Below, in pieces: positions 12,737-21,194 of a stretch of 58,301 bases of DNA. The notes under the pieces were generated by a model, which worked only from the letters and a program-made list of their open reading frames with translations, was not told the DNA's origin and did no database searches. The stretch is from Nitrospira sp. (GTDB lineage Bacteria > Nitrospirota > Nitrospiria > Nitrospirales > Nitrospiraceae), in NCBI GenBank assembly GCA_023248215.1, contig JAHFEW010000019.1, forward strand, positions 1 to 58,301, read 5' to 3'. Made by a program: the position numbers and the translations under genes. Position 1 is the first letter of the stretch. Each line of letters starts with the position of its first letter.

Positions 12737-14557
12737 CTATTTCAGCGGCGGCACTTCCCGCCGTTTGGGCGCCGCATAGTTCACGAGATAATCGAACAGC
12801 CGGATCAAGCGGCTGTCCTGCCGCTTCTGATCCACCCAATGGCCGATCAATCCGATCGTGCGCGACAGAATGAAGAATCCGTTCAAGCTATCGACTGGGA
12901 ACCCGATGTCGACCAGCACGGCCGCCATCGTTCCGTCGACATTCAGAATCAGATTGTCCTTCTTCACTGACGTGATCTTTTCCACTTCAAGCGCGAAGTC
13001 CAAGCAGGGGGTTTTGATCTTCAAGCTCTTGACGTAGCCGACCAACTCCTTCACCCGCTTGTCCGGATTGCGCAGGCTCTTCACACGATGGCCGATGCCG
13101 GGCACCGGGCCGTGATTCTTCTTCATGTAACCCAAAAATTCGTCGACGGACATCTTATGGTCGACGGCATACTTGAAGAAGCGGCCGGCATCGGTCACGG
13201 CACCGCCGAAGCGCGGCCCAATCATGATCATGCCTGCTGCCACCGATTGCGACAACCCGATACCGGCACAGGCGGCCAAAATCGTCGCGTAGGCACCGCT
13301 CACGCAAGGGCCATGATCCGCAGAGAGCATCATAATGCGCTTGATGATTTCGGCTTCCTGCTTTGAAATCAGACGCTTGTCCCACAAGAGGCCCATCACG
13401 TGAGGAATTTCGTAGCCCTTGTTGATGAGTTCAGAGGCCGGATATCCGTCATAGCAGGGTTCATCGCCACGGTCATCGCTAATGGTCGTGCGGATCAGCG
13501 GCGCGACCATGACCTCATCGGCCTTCATCGCTTCTTCGACTGTTTTGGGCAACCTCGACAACGTGGCCGGCTCAACCGGTTCCTTCACCTGACCGGACTT
13601 CAATAACTCTTGATAGGTTTCCTTGATCGCGGGACCGAGCGCGCCGAACGTCGCCGGCACGAGCGCGCCGGCCATCTTGAGCGCATCTGATTTAGACCGG
13701 GCCGATCCTTCGCCCTTCAGGCCTTCCTTGGCGCCGGCATGGCCGAACTTCATCCCCTTCGGCAAACTCTCCTGACAGAATCCAGACACGACGGCAATCA
13801 ATTTGACGCGCCGCTTCTTCGCCCCATACCATTCAGCCGCTCGCTCTTCGAGATCGCCGCCCATCTCTCCGACGATGACGACCGCCTTCGTCTGCGGATC
13901 ATTCTCAAACATTTCGAGATAGCTGACATAGTCGGTTCCAGGATAGGCATCGCCGCCGATACCGATGGCCGTGGTGATGCCGTCGGCAAATTGCGAGCAG
14001 ATCCAGATGATCTCGTTGGATAGCCCACCCGATTTCGTAATGACGCCAAACGACCCTTCGCGATAGAGCTTGGAGAGTACGAGGTTGTCGAACGCACCGC
14101 CGATCACACCCAAGCGGCAAGCGCCGGCCGAGATGATGCCGATGGACGACGGCCCGTTGAATACCTTGCCGAGCTTTCGTGCGTGGGCGCCAAGAATCTT
14201 CGCATCCTTCTCCGGCACGCCCTCGGTGATCATCGAGACCACCTTGATGTGCGAATCGTCGAGCGCTTCCATGCCGCCTTTCATCGCGCGGTCGGCGCCG
14301 ATGTAGACGAGGCTGGTATTGATTGTCGGATGGTTCTTCGTCGCTTCGGCAATGGACTTATAGACGGGGATGGCAATGAGGCCGCTGCCGTATGGGATTT
14401 CGTTTGTCTTGCCGGCATCGGGCGGGTAGACAAATGCTTCCACGTTCAGTGGACGCTTGATCAGATAGCAAAATTCAGCCATGCGGCGGGCGGCGTTGAC
14501 GCCGGCTTGACCACCCTGAATCACCACACGGGTGTCTTTGTTTGCCAGAATACTCAT
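12737..14557 (-). CDS. aclA: ATP-citrate lyase, alpha (catalytic, citrate-synthase-like) subunit
   Basis: The key enzyme of the reductive TCA cycle, cleaving citrate with ATP and CoA to acetyl-CoA and oxaloacetate. The 606-residue protein begins with a SucD-like CoA-binding domain (MSILANKDTRVVIQGGQAG). The phosphorylated histidine lies in KFGHAGAKEG, and from about residue 370 it ends in a citrate-synthase-like domain (MLSADHGPCVSGAYATI, PVPGIGHRVKSLRNPDKRV). The start has GGGGAG upstream. It follows aclB by 44 bases. The two-subunit AclA/AclB form is that of Chlorobi, Nitrospira and several other autotrophs. Confidence 0.97.
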   Translation of the reverse strand: MSILANKDTRVVIQGGQAGVNAARRMAEFCYLIKRPLNVEAFVYPPDAGKTNEIPYGSGLIAIPVYKSIAEATKNHPTINTSLVYIGADRAMKGGMEALDDSHIKVVSMITEGVPEKDAKILGAHARKLGKVFNGPSSIGIISAGACRLGVIGGAFDNLVLSKLYREGSFGVITKSGGLSNEIIWICSQFADGITTAIGIGGDAYPGTDYVSYLEMFENDPQTKAVVIVGEMGGDLEERAAEWYGAKKRRVKLIAVVSGFCQESLPKGMKFGHAGAKEGLKGEGSARSKSDALKMAGALVPATFGALGPAIKETYQELLKSGQVKEPVEPATLSRLPKTVEEAMKADEVMVAPLIRTTISDDRGDEPCYDGYPASELINKGYEIPHVMGLLWDKRLISKQEAEIIKRIMMLSADHGPCVSGAYATILAACAGIGLSQSVAAGMIMIGPRFGGAVTDAGRFFKYAVDHKMSVDEFLGYMKKNHGPVPGIGHRVKSLRNPDKRVKELVGYVKSLKIKTPCLDFALEVEKITSVKKDNLILNVDGTMAAVLVDIGFPVDSLNGFFILSRTIGLIGHWVDQKRQDSRLIRLFDYLVNYAAPKRREVPPLK

Positions 14558-14601
14558 CGGGATCTCCCCTTATGTATGTTCAGTTGATCATGGGCGGCAG
14601 G

Positions 14602-15801
14602 CTACTTCGCTTGGAGCGCCTTGTCGACAATATCGGTCAGCGGTGTGTTGCGGTCGAAGACATTGATATCGAAGCCTTCGTCTTTCAGCGCGCGCATGGC
14701 ATCGAGACCTTCCTTCTCGCGCGGCCCACCGCGACGCACCCAGATCTTGACCCCCTTCAGTTTGCCTTCCGATTTCGCTTTACGGAACCCATTGATGATG
14801 CCGCCGAATGTTTTCTTCACGTCGGTGAAGTTTGCAATCGCGCCACCGACGATGATGTTCTTGATTCCGGGCAGTGAACAAACCTTTTCCGTGAGGACTT
14901 CCACGGCCCAATCGGGTGGATCGCCTGAATATTCGGCATAGTTGGCCAACTTGCCGCCGCGCGCAACGACTGCGTCCGAGTAATACACGCTAGCGCCACC
15001 GCCCGCCGGCAACATGGCTGTATCACCACCGGGGATTTCGATGAACTTGACCGAGCCCTTGATCTTGCTGTCGACGGCCATGACGTCGGTTTCTTGCTTA
15101 GAATAGGCGCGGCCGAATTCTGCAGCAAACGCAAAGTTCCAATCCGGATGGCGGAACTTCGCATCGCCGTCGAGCAGCGTCACAGCGTCGAGCGCCACCA
15201 GTTCGCCATCGCTTGCGCGGAGGACCACCGGGTTTACTTCGAGATATTGCGCATCTTCGCTATCGAAGCAGGCAAACATTTTCACTGCGAACTCAGCCAT
15301 CTTCTTGGCGAGCGCACCGGCAAATCCTGCATCTTTGGACAATTTTTCAAGCGATTCCGAGGAGGGGGACTGCCCGATTTCGAGACACAACCGTTTGACA
15401 CGTTCCCAATTCGATTCGACCTCGATCCCACCGCAGTTGGCGACCAGAACCTCGCTACCTTCCCGGGTGGATTTCACGGCGCAGTAATATTCTTCTTTGT
15501 GCGGGATCATTTCAGAGACGATGACCTGAGTCACGGTGATGCTGCCGACTTGGCGGCCGATCATGTCCTTCGCCGCGGCTTCCGCGGCTTTGAAATCCAA
15601 ATCCACCTTGACCAGACCAAGCTTAAAGCGCGACCCCAGAGCCTCGTGCGCCTTGACGACCAGCTTGGATTTCTTCAACCATTCGTTGGCTTGTCCCAGC
15701 TTCGTCAGCTCATCAACGGAGGTGACGACCACATAATTGGGGACGTTGATTCCCCATTTCTTCATCAGCCCCATCCCGGGACCTTCGAGCACTTTCGCCA
15801 T
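14602..15801 (-). CDS. aclB: ATP-citrate lyase, beta (ATP-grasp) subunit
   Basis: The 399-residue SucC-like subunit supplies the ATP-grasp and CoA-ligase parts of ATP-citrate lyase. Visible segments are VVKAHEALGSRFKLGLVKVDL (ATP-grasp), VNPVVLRASDGELVALDAV (metal-binding), GGGASVYYSDAVVARGG and IIVGGAIANFTDVKKTF. It is the first gene of the eight-gene rTCA operon; AAGGAG lies 10 bases upstream of its ATG. Upstream (15802-15959) is an A/T-rich spacer after mutM, where I could not define a convincing promoter. Confidence 0.96.
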   Translation of the reverse strand: MAKVLEGPGMGLMKKWGINVPNYVVVTSVDELTKLGQANEWLKKSKLVVKAHEALGSRFKLGLVKVDLDFKAAEAAAKDMIGRQVGSITVTQVIVSEMIPHKEEYYCAVKSTREGSEVLVANCGGIEVESNWERVKRLCLEIGQSPSSESLEKLSKDAGFAGALAKKMAEFAVKMFACFDSEDAQYLEVNPVVLRASDGELVALDAVTLLDGDAKFRHPDWNFAFAAEFGRAYSKQETDVMAVDSKIKGSVKFIEIPGGDTAMLPAGGGASVYYSDAVVARGGKLANYAEYSGDPPDWAVEVLTEKVCSLPGIKNIIVGGAIANFTDVKKTFGGIINGFRKAKSEGKLKGVKIWVRRGGPREKEGLDAMRALKDEGFDINVFDRNTPLTDIVDKALQAK

Positions 15802-15959
15802 GATTGACGACTCCTTGGTGTGTGATAGGGCAGCGAAACGGACCGACAGAGTACCGAATTCTGCTGATTAGCTCAATCCTCCAAAGGGCCTACGCTTCGA
15901 GCACAGAAGTCCTACCACAATGCGCACTGAAGATTCATCATCATAAATATTTGATAACT

Positions 15960-16856
15960 TTATTGTTGTAGCCTCGGCTTCACCGAAATCCGCAACGGGC
16001 TTTCTAGGGATTTAGTGGAACCACCACGCCCTCCCCGTTGGCAAGTTGGACAGTAAAAAGAACTTCGCTCGCCCACAGATCGTCGGATCAATGCCCCGCA
16101 GCCATTGGGGCAGGGCTCCCCGGTTTTCGCATACACCAGGTGCCTGCGCTTGTACTGGCCCTCCGTTCCATCCGGGGCGAAATAGTCCCGCACACTGGAC
16201 CCTCCCATTGCGATGGCTTCACGCAACACCTCACCCATGATCCCGTAGAGCTGGGCAATCGCCTTCTTCCGAAGCTGATTGGCCGCCTGATCGGGGTGAA
16301 GCCCGGCGCGGAAGAGAATCTCGTTGGCATAGATGTTCCCAATCCCGGCAATCACCTGTTGATGCATCAATAGAGACTTCAGCCGGCTGCGCGTCGACCC
16401 GAGCAGGCGCAGAAATTCTTCATGACTGATAGTGAGGGGGTCGTACCCGAATCGTCGTGCCGTATATCGATCCAGTCCTGCCTGGTCGAGCAACGACAGG
16501 CGCCCAAACCGCCTAGGATTCCAGTATCGGATTTCAGGTTCGGCACCCCCATCAAGGTGCAGAATGAAATGAGTATGTTGGGGATGTTTGGTCGGCGTGG
16601 ACCGAAAAATGAGTAATCCGGTCATGCCCAATTCGGCAGCAAGGAATCTCGCGTGCTCTCCGCGCGTAAAGGTGAGAATGATGCTCTTGCCTCTTCGCTC
16701 AACTCCCGTTATCTGGGCCTGGCGGTACCATTCGAGGGAAGACAGACCTTCCCGCACGATGTCACCACGGCCGACCCAGCAATCCTGCACGGTGGCTCCC
16801 ACAACTCGTTCACGCAACTGGCGCGCTGCGACCTCCGCTTCCGGCAATTCAGGCAT
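15960..16856 (-). CDS. mutM: Formamidopyrimidine-DNA glycosylase (Fpg/MutM)
   Basis: Removes oxidised purines such as 8-oxoguanine and nicks the abasic site. The product starts MPELPEAEV, giving the catalytic Pro and Glu after Met removal. The helix-two-turn-helix segment (AGIGNIYANEILFRAGLHP) and the C-terminal zinc finger are present. The finger reads CPNGCG...YCPTC, a CX3C first pair instead of the usual CX2C. A 25-residue Ser/Arg-rich tail extends past the finger. At 298 residues it is slightly longer than typical (~270). It lies 158 bases upstream of aclB in the same direction. Confidence 0.95.
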   Translation of the reverse strand: MPELPEAEVAARQLRERVVGATVQDCWVGRGDIVREGLSSLEWYRQAQITGVERRGKSIILTFTRGEHARFLAAELGMTGLLIFRSTPTKHPQHTHFILHLDGGAEPEIRYWNPRRFGRLSLLDQAGLDRYTARRFGYDPLTISHEEFLRLLGSTRSRLKSLLMHQQVIAGIGNIYANEILFRAGLHPDQAANQLRKKAIAQLYGIMGEVLREAIAMGGSSVRDYFAPDGTEGQYKRRHLVYAKTGEPCPNGCGALIRRSVGERSSFYCPTCQRGGRGGSTKSLESPLRISVKPRLQQ

Positions 16857-17054
16857 CGAAGTAATTTCCGAGGTGATGGGGGGAGAACCCCACAGACGCT
16901 AAATTACGCCACGGCGCCGGGGCAAAATGCAACTCCGTCATGAGTGACCTTTGGTGAATGATCTGGGGCCGATTGCTTGGGACAGACGCGGAAGGGGGGA
17001 GCGAATGAATGGAAACCGGACGAACGAGCCTGCTGCGCCGTGACGACGCAGCTC

Positions 17055-17483
17055 CTATGCGAGTGACGAATCGCGTCGGCCCCGTCGACGCTGACGAAGG
17101 TCCTCGATAATTTCTTGGAGGCGCGGCAAGGGCATGCCGCCGGGACGCCGCGTCAAGACGACTTTTACGGCGTTAGCATATGACAGTCCCTCCACGCAAC
17201 AGAGGTAGGCAATCACCACTGAGACCGAACGTCCCATGCCCGCTCGGCAACACACCATAAGTCGATGGTCCGCAACATGCGCCTCGATCCATTCCACGGC
17301 CTCACACAAGGACGTGACCGTCGGCTCGCCGAATTCTTTCAATGGAATCTTGGCATAGACAATCCTGGAAGGAACCGTCACGTTTTGCTCTTCAGCTACC
17401 ATCAAGACGGCACTTACCTGCGGCGGAGGATTCTTGGCATCATCGGCATTGCCCACAAGAAGACGTTTGTTAATCATGTGCAT
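17055..17483 (-). CDS. Dual-specificity protein phosphatase-like protein
   Basis: A 142-residue protein with the CX5R phosphatase loop C79-RAGMG-R85-S86 near the centre, followed by a helix (SVSVVIAYLCCVEGLSYANAV) as in small dual-specificity phosphatases. The family hydrolyses phospho-Tyr/Ser/Thr or other phosphomonoesters. The residue before the catalytic Cys, nearly always His, is Cys here. The C-terminus is Arg-rich (RQRRRGRRD). It is transcribed alone; a GC-rich hairpin follows the stop without a clear T run. Fold assignment is good, substrate unknown. Confidence 0.8.
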   Translation of the reverse strand: MHMINKRLLVGNADDAKNPPPQVSAVLMVAEEQNVTVPSRIVYAKIPLKEFGEPTVTSLCEAVEWIEAHVADHRLMVCCRAGMGRSVSVVIAYLCCVEGLSYANAVKVVLTRRPGGMPLPRLQEIIEDLRQRRRGRRDSSLA

Positions 17484-17603
17484 CGTCTCGTTAGTACAGG
17501 GAGGGCGGGCTGTCGGTCAAGGGAATCCTGGGAATTGAAGCCAGGCGGTTGAAGATTGCTCACCTCGGTGCGTATACTTCTTACCTCTGGCCAGGGGAAA
17601 CTG

Positions 17604-17963
17604 ATGGCTCACACATCGCTTGAAGAAGTAGAAAAACGGCTGTCGAGTGTCCGCTGCGCGATCTGCAAGACGAATACGTTCGGCGTCGATCGACGAACCT
17701 TGCAGCCCGATGGAGAATGCCGTGGAGTCTGCCTAAAGTGCCGATATAATTTCCCGGTGTATACCGACATGGATTTTTATCTACGGACCCAGCCCGATAT
17801 CCCCTATCGTCTGAAAGAGATTTCGTGCCCAAGCTGTCAGCATCGAGGCGTGAGCCTCGATTTCCGCATTACCATGTCCGTCCGCGAAGCGGTTTATTTC
17901 GTCACCTGTACTGTCTGCAAGACACAGTTTCCTGAACGTTCGTCATTGGAAGCGTTTGAGTAA
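17604..17963 (+). CDS. Hypothetical protein with paired zinc-ribbon CxxC motifs
   Basis: About 119 residues from the ATG preceded by AGGGGAAA. Four CxxC pairs (CAIC, CLKC, CPSC, CTVC) are spaced as two zinc ribbons, the first in residues 15-50 and the second in 75-110. The C-terminal ribbon contains a beta-rich stretch (LDFRITMSVREAVYFVTCTVC). I recognise no named family; zinc or nucleic-acid binding is a guess from the motifs. The next small gene starts 38 bases downstream. Confidence 0.75.
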   Translation: MAHTSLEEVEKRLSSVRCAICKTNTFGVDRRTLQPDGECRGVCLKCRYNFPVYTDMDFYLRTQPDIPYRLKEISCPSCQHRGVSLDFRITMSVREAVYFVTCTVCKTQFPERSSLEAFE

Positions 17964-17986
17964 CCCTTTCCGACCACCGTTTCGTG

Positions 17987-17992
17987 TATACT
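17987..17992 (+). promoter_or_regulatory. -10-like TATACT at leaderless distance
   Basis: TATACT ends 9 bases before the ATG of the 64-residue gene at 18002, which has no Shine-Dalgarno sequence. No good -35 is visible at standard spacing. If it is used, transcription would begin 2-3 bases before the start codon. Confidence 0.4.
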
Positions 17993-18001
17993 GGTTTTAT
18001 T

Positions 18002-18196
18002 ATGAGCGATACACCCACTCCAAAGGCCCCGCAACCGGCTGCTCCCCCTACTGAGGCTGAGGCCAAGCCCCGCAAGGAAATCCCCTTAGTTTCGGTACCC
18101 AACGACCGCGACATGATGGCAGACGAAATGGCCGAACTCTTCGATGAGGATCGTGTCACGCATCAACACGGCAGCTCCGAACCGGAGGCAGACTAG
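18002..18196 (+). CDS. Small acidic hypothetical protein
   Basis: A 64-residue protein starting MSDTPTPKAP, with a Pro/Ala-rich disordered N-terminal half and an acidic helix (RDMMADEMAELFDED) before a polar tail. No family recognised. The codon bias and uninterrupted frame between two genes support it. The ATG lacks a Shine-Dalgarno sequence but is preceded by TATACT at leaderless distance. A GTG six codons upstream (17984) is an alternative start but overlaps that box. Confidence 0.6.
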   Translation: MSDTPTPKAPQPAAPPTEAEAKPRKEIPLVSVPNDRDMMADEMAELFDEDRVTHQHGSSEPEAD

Positions 18197-18200
18197 AGTT

Positions 18201-19406
18201 TCACGCGGGGCGAACGATTTCCGCTGTTCCTGACGAGGCAATTCGGCCGACCATGGCTGGCCTGCCCTTTCTATCCTTTCTGACTATCTCACTGACACGT
18301 ACGATCGCCCCACGATGCCATTCATCGAACGGAGCATTGAAGGTGGACCGTTCCTTGTCCTGACGTCCGATCTCGGGTCTCCCCGTCTCGTCACACAACC
18401 AGACCCGCTTCTCACCCTTCATGACGCGCAACTCACTGACCACTCGATGATAATCTGCGTTTCGAGGGACCAGCGTTTTCCCATCTTTGCGCAGGATCAC
18501 ATACGAAAACTTGAGTGCGTCTTTGATAAACCCCACTTCTCGATCCACTTGAGCAATCCAGGCGGGAATCTCCCACTTTCGCTCCTCATGGCACCAGTCA
18601 TCCGGCTTGACCAGTGCAGGGCACGGCGCGTCATGGAGGCAGGGGCTATAGACGGAACAGTGCTGCCCAGCCAAAAGCTTGTCCCGTACCTGATGCAAGG
18701 CCCGCGAGGCAGACCGCAGGGCCGGCTCAATGAGTATCAGGCTCCCCCCTGCGGTCAAACATTCCAGTAACGCCTCCACCAGCGTCGTTCGCTGACCGAT
18801 AGGATCCGAACTCCCGACGAATAACTCGGAGAGAAGATTCTGGACGATAATCAGGTCGTAACCCTTCTCCCTACCAACCGTACGAATGAGTGAGGGAAGG
18901 GAACGTTCCAGATTGTGTTCAACAGTCTGTAGTGATGGGGTCGTCTGACCTTCATACTCCTTATTGTATGTCTGCCAAAGCTCGGCACAGAGCCTCAAGG
19001 CCTGCGGGGAATGATCAACGACCGTCATACGAAGCGATAAGGGAGAGGGTACGGACTTGGAATGGCACCAATCCAACGTAGCAAGGGCGCCGGTTCCCGG
19101 ACCGCCCCCAAGGTCTAATACTCGAAATTCCTCGTTTGGAACTCTGGGAAATGCCGGCTGAAGTTCATCCAAAAGCAGCTCTACTTTTGAAAGGTTGATA
19201 GGCAGGTAGTAAAATAGATAGCTGACGCGCAGCAGAGGGTCCTCGAAATACGCGGTGCCTGCGTACTGACCACCCCGCGTAAACAATTCCGAGAGTTTGG
19301 ACACTCCAGTTGTTATTGATTGAGGAACCCGCTGACGGGGGTCTAAGATATTCACCTTGGCCACAGTCGCGAGAGCGTTCAATATAGCTGGTGACAATTG
19401 ATGCAT
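18201..19406 (-). CDS. Rsm22-like ribosomal small-subunit methyltransferase-family protein
   Basis: A 401-residue SAM-binding protein. The SAM loop is VLDLGGGPGTGALA near residue 95, with VVDHSPQAL as the second Rossmann motif and LIIVQNLLSELF further on. The Cys-containing segment CSVYSPCLHDAPCP plus WCHEE, and the following KFSYVILRKD, are hallmarks of the Rsm22/METTL17 family. These proteins act in small-ribosomal-subunit assembly and bind an Fe-S cluster through such cysteines. The C-terminal ~90 residues form a beta-rich, basic domain. Family call is good; the target rRNA base and even catalysis are unproven. Confidence 0.8.
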   Translation of the reverse strand: MHQLSPAILNALATVAKVNILDPRQRVPQSITTGVSKLSELFTRGGQYAGTAYFEDPLLRVSYLFYYLPINLSKVELLLDELQPAFPRVPNEEFRVLDLGGGPGTGALATLDWCHSKSVPSPLSLRMTVVDHSPQALRLCAELWQTYNKEYEGQTTPSLQTVEHNLERSLPSLIRTVGREKGYDLIIVQNLLSELFVGSSDPIGQRTTLVEALLECLTAGGSLILIEPALRSASRALHQVRDKLLAGQHCSVYSPCLHDAPCPALVKPDDWCHEERKWEIPAWIAQVDREVGFIKDALKFSYVILRKDGKTLVPRNADYHRVVSELRVMKGEKRVWLCDETGRPEIGRQDKERSTFNAPFDEWHRGAIVRVSEIVRKDRKGRPAMVGRIASSGTAEIVRPA

Positions 19407-19476
19407 AGGCCCTGGCCCCTCTGTTGACCCTCAAAACCATGCTGCGGTATTCTGCTCAGCGAGAGGAGTATTTCAC

Positions 19477-19725
19477 ATGACGGACCCCATCTTGCAAGCC
19501 TATCGAGAAGTGGAAATGGCCATGGAACGATACACCATGGTCCTGGAAGAACATGTTACGACACTTCAAGCCGCGCAACCCGTTGATGCGGAGCGTTTGG
19601 AACGCATGACCTACGGGGCCAAGGCCATGCGTGATAGCAGTCTGATCTATCTGTCGTACGCCAAATATATTGCCAACGGAATGCCGGAAAGCCCCGACCT
19701 GGTCGAAGAAGACCTCCAAGGCTAA
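19477..19725 (+). CDS. Small hypothetical helical protein
   Basis: An 82-residue soluble protein with a strong ribosome-binding site (GAGAGGAG, 9 bases upstream). It is predicted all-helical from its heptad-like pattern (YREVEMAMERYTMVLEEHVTTLQ), with conserved-looking YGAKAMRDSSLIYLSYAKYIANG. No family recognised. It stands alone and is followed by a strong bidirectional terminator shared with the convergent por operon. Confidence 0.75.
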   Translation: MTDPILQAYREVEMAMERYTMVLEEHVTTLQAAQPVDAERLERMTYGAKAMRDSSLIYLSYAKYIANGMPESPDLVEEDLQG

Positions 19726-19749
19726 CGCTTACACCTTCCCCCTAATGCA

Positions 19750-19782
19750 CAGAGCCCGTTCGGTTCTTCCGAACGGGCTCTG
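19750..19782. terminator. Bidirectional hairpin terminator
   Basis: A perfect 14-bp stem (CAGAGCCCGTTCGG / CCGAACGGGCTCTG) with a 5-base loop lies between the convergent small gene and the end of the por operon. Weak T tracts follow on the plus side. Confidence 0.85.
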
Positions 19783-19811
19783 CTATCTTTATTCAAACCG
19801 TTCTTCTCGGC

Positions 19812-21158
19812 TCAGATGCTGCGCAGGAAATGCCCCATGGCCTCATGGTCGGCCGCGGATGCGCCCATGACTTGAGACATCGCCACGTTCGTCGACTTCT
19901 TTCCAGTCAAACCCGATTCGACTTCATCCACAATCAATTCGACCGGCATCGACTGGCCACCATAAACCCGTGGACCACCGATGATTTTTGCGTTCGAGAA
20001 ACCGTAGATGGCCGTCGCCACTTCTTTCGCCAACCATCCGACGTAGTTGAACTCCGGAACAACAATCAATTTGGCTTTTCCGCACAACTTACGCAGCTCC
20101 TGGGTTGGGAACGGACGGAGCGATCGGATCTTGATCAGGCCGATCTTGATACCCTTCTCTGCGCAAATACGCACGGCTTCGCGAGACTGAGCTGCCGCGC
20201 TACCCGAAGCAATGATGACCGCTTCCGCGTCATCGACATTCTCAGCCGTGAGCAAACCGCCCATATACTGATTGATGTACTTGCGGGAACGTTCCACTGC
20301 GGCCCACACTTCTTGCTGCCACACTGCATGAATATTGTACGCCATAAAATTCGACTTCTGAACCGGGGCATCCCGGGACAGTCTGGCCGGAGGATTCTCC
20401 GCATCAAGAACCGGCACGGCCCCTCGCCATGGTTCCCGGGGCGGGAGCTTCATCCCACGATCTTGCATACGCACATAGCCTCTGGCATGCGTGACAAAGA
20501 ACCCATCGCAACATACACCGACAGGAAGGGTGACATCGTTTTTCTCGCTGATGACGAACCCGGCCAGCGTAAAATCATACATGTCCTGCTGATTTTCGGC
20601 ATGGAACACAATCATGCCGCAATTGATCAAGTATGATACTTCGATGTTGTCAGGCTGAATCGCCAGGGGCGCGTTCACGACTCGACAGGTGAACATGGCC
20701 ACGACGGGGAGCCGATGTCCGGGCCAAGAAGCAATCCCTTCCAGCCCTCTCAGCGTCCCTGGACCTGCAGTCGCGGTATAACAACGAACACCCGCTCGCG
20801 ACCCTCCGGCAATAGCTGCCATCACACCGACTTCTTCTTCCCCGCGGTAATACTCTTTGACATACCCCTCACCGTACAACACTCCGACCAATTGCATGGT
20901 TTCGCTTTGTGGCGTGATGGGATAGGCAATGGCGAGATCAACGTTAGACCGACGGATAGCCTCTTTCGCTGCCTCGCTTCCCGTAATAAACTCTTTGGTA
21001 CGGGGAGCTTCCAGGAACATGTATTCTGGCGTCACAATCTTTTGCCGCTTCGCATCCGCATGCGGATCCTTCTTGGCATCGGCCTTGGGGGCCGCCACAC
21101 TTGTAATTGGATCGCCCTGAGGATTTGTCTTCTGTTGGGGTTCCAATGCTTCGCTCAT
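19812..21158 (-). CDS. porA: 2-oxoacid:ferredoxin oxidoreductase (pyruvate type), alpha subunit
   Basis: The 448-residue alpha subunit forms part of the TPP enzyme that reversibly carboxylates acetyl-CoA (or succinyl-CoA) with reduced ferredoxin. Recognisable segments are DLAIAYPITPQSETMQLVG, the glycine-rich AIAGGSRAGVRCYTATAGPG and the domain II stretch GLIKIRSLRPFPTQELRKL. A ~45-residue hydrophilic N-terminal extension is extra to the usual start. It is the last gene of a five-gene operon (beta-gamma-delta-epsilon-alpha). Pyruvate versus 2-oxoglutarate cannot be settled from this subunit. Confidence 0.9.
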   Translation of the reverse strand: MSEALEPQQKTNPQGDPITSVAAPKADAKKDPHADAKRQKIVTPEYMFLEAPRTKEFITGSEAAKEAIRRSNVDLAIAYPITPQSETMQLVGVLYGEGYVKEYYRGEEEVGVMAAIAGGSRAGVRCYTATAGPGTLRGLEGIASWPGHRLPVVAMFTCRVVNAPLAIQPDNIEVSYLINCGMIVFHAENQQDMYDFTLAGFVISEKNDVTLPVGVCCDGFFVTHARGYVRMQDRGMKLPPREPWRGAVPVLDAENPPARLSRDAPVQKSNFMAYNIHAVWQQEVWAAVERSRKYINQYMGGLLTAENVDDAEAVIIASGSAAAQSREAVRICAEKGIKIGLIKIRSLRPFPTQELRKLCGKAKLIVVPEFNYVGWLAKEVATAIYGFSNAKIIGGPRVYGGQSMPVELIVDEVESGLTGKKSTNVAMSQVMGASAADHEAMGHFLRSI

Positions 21159-21194
21159 CGTTGCACCTCTTAACTGTATCGTCTTGCCTAAAAC

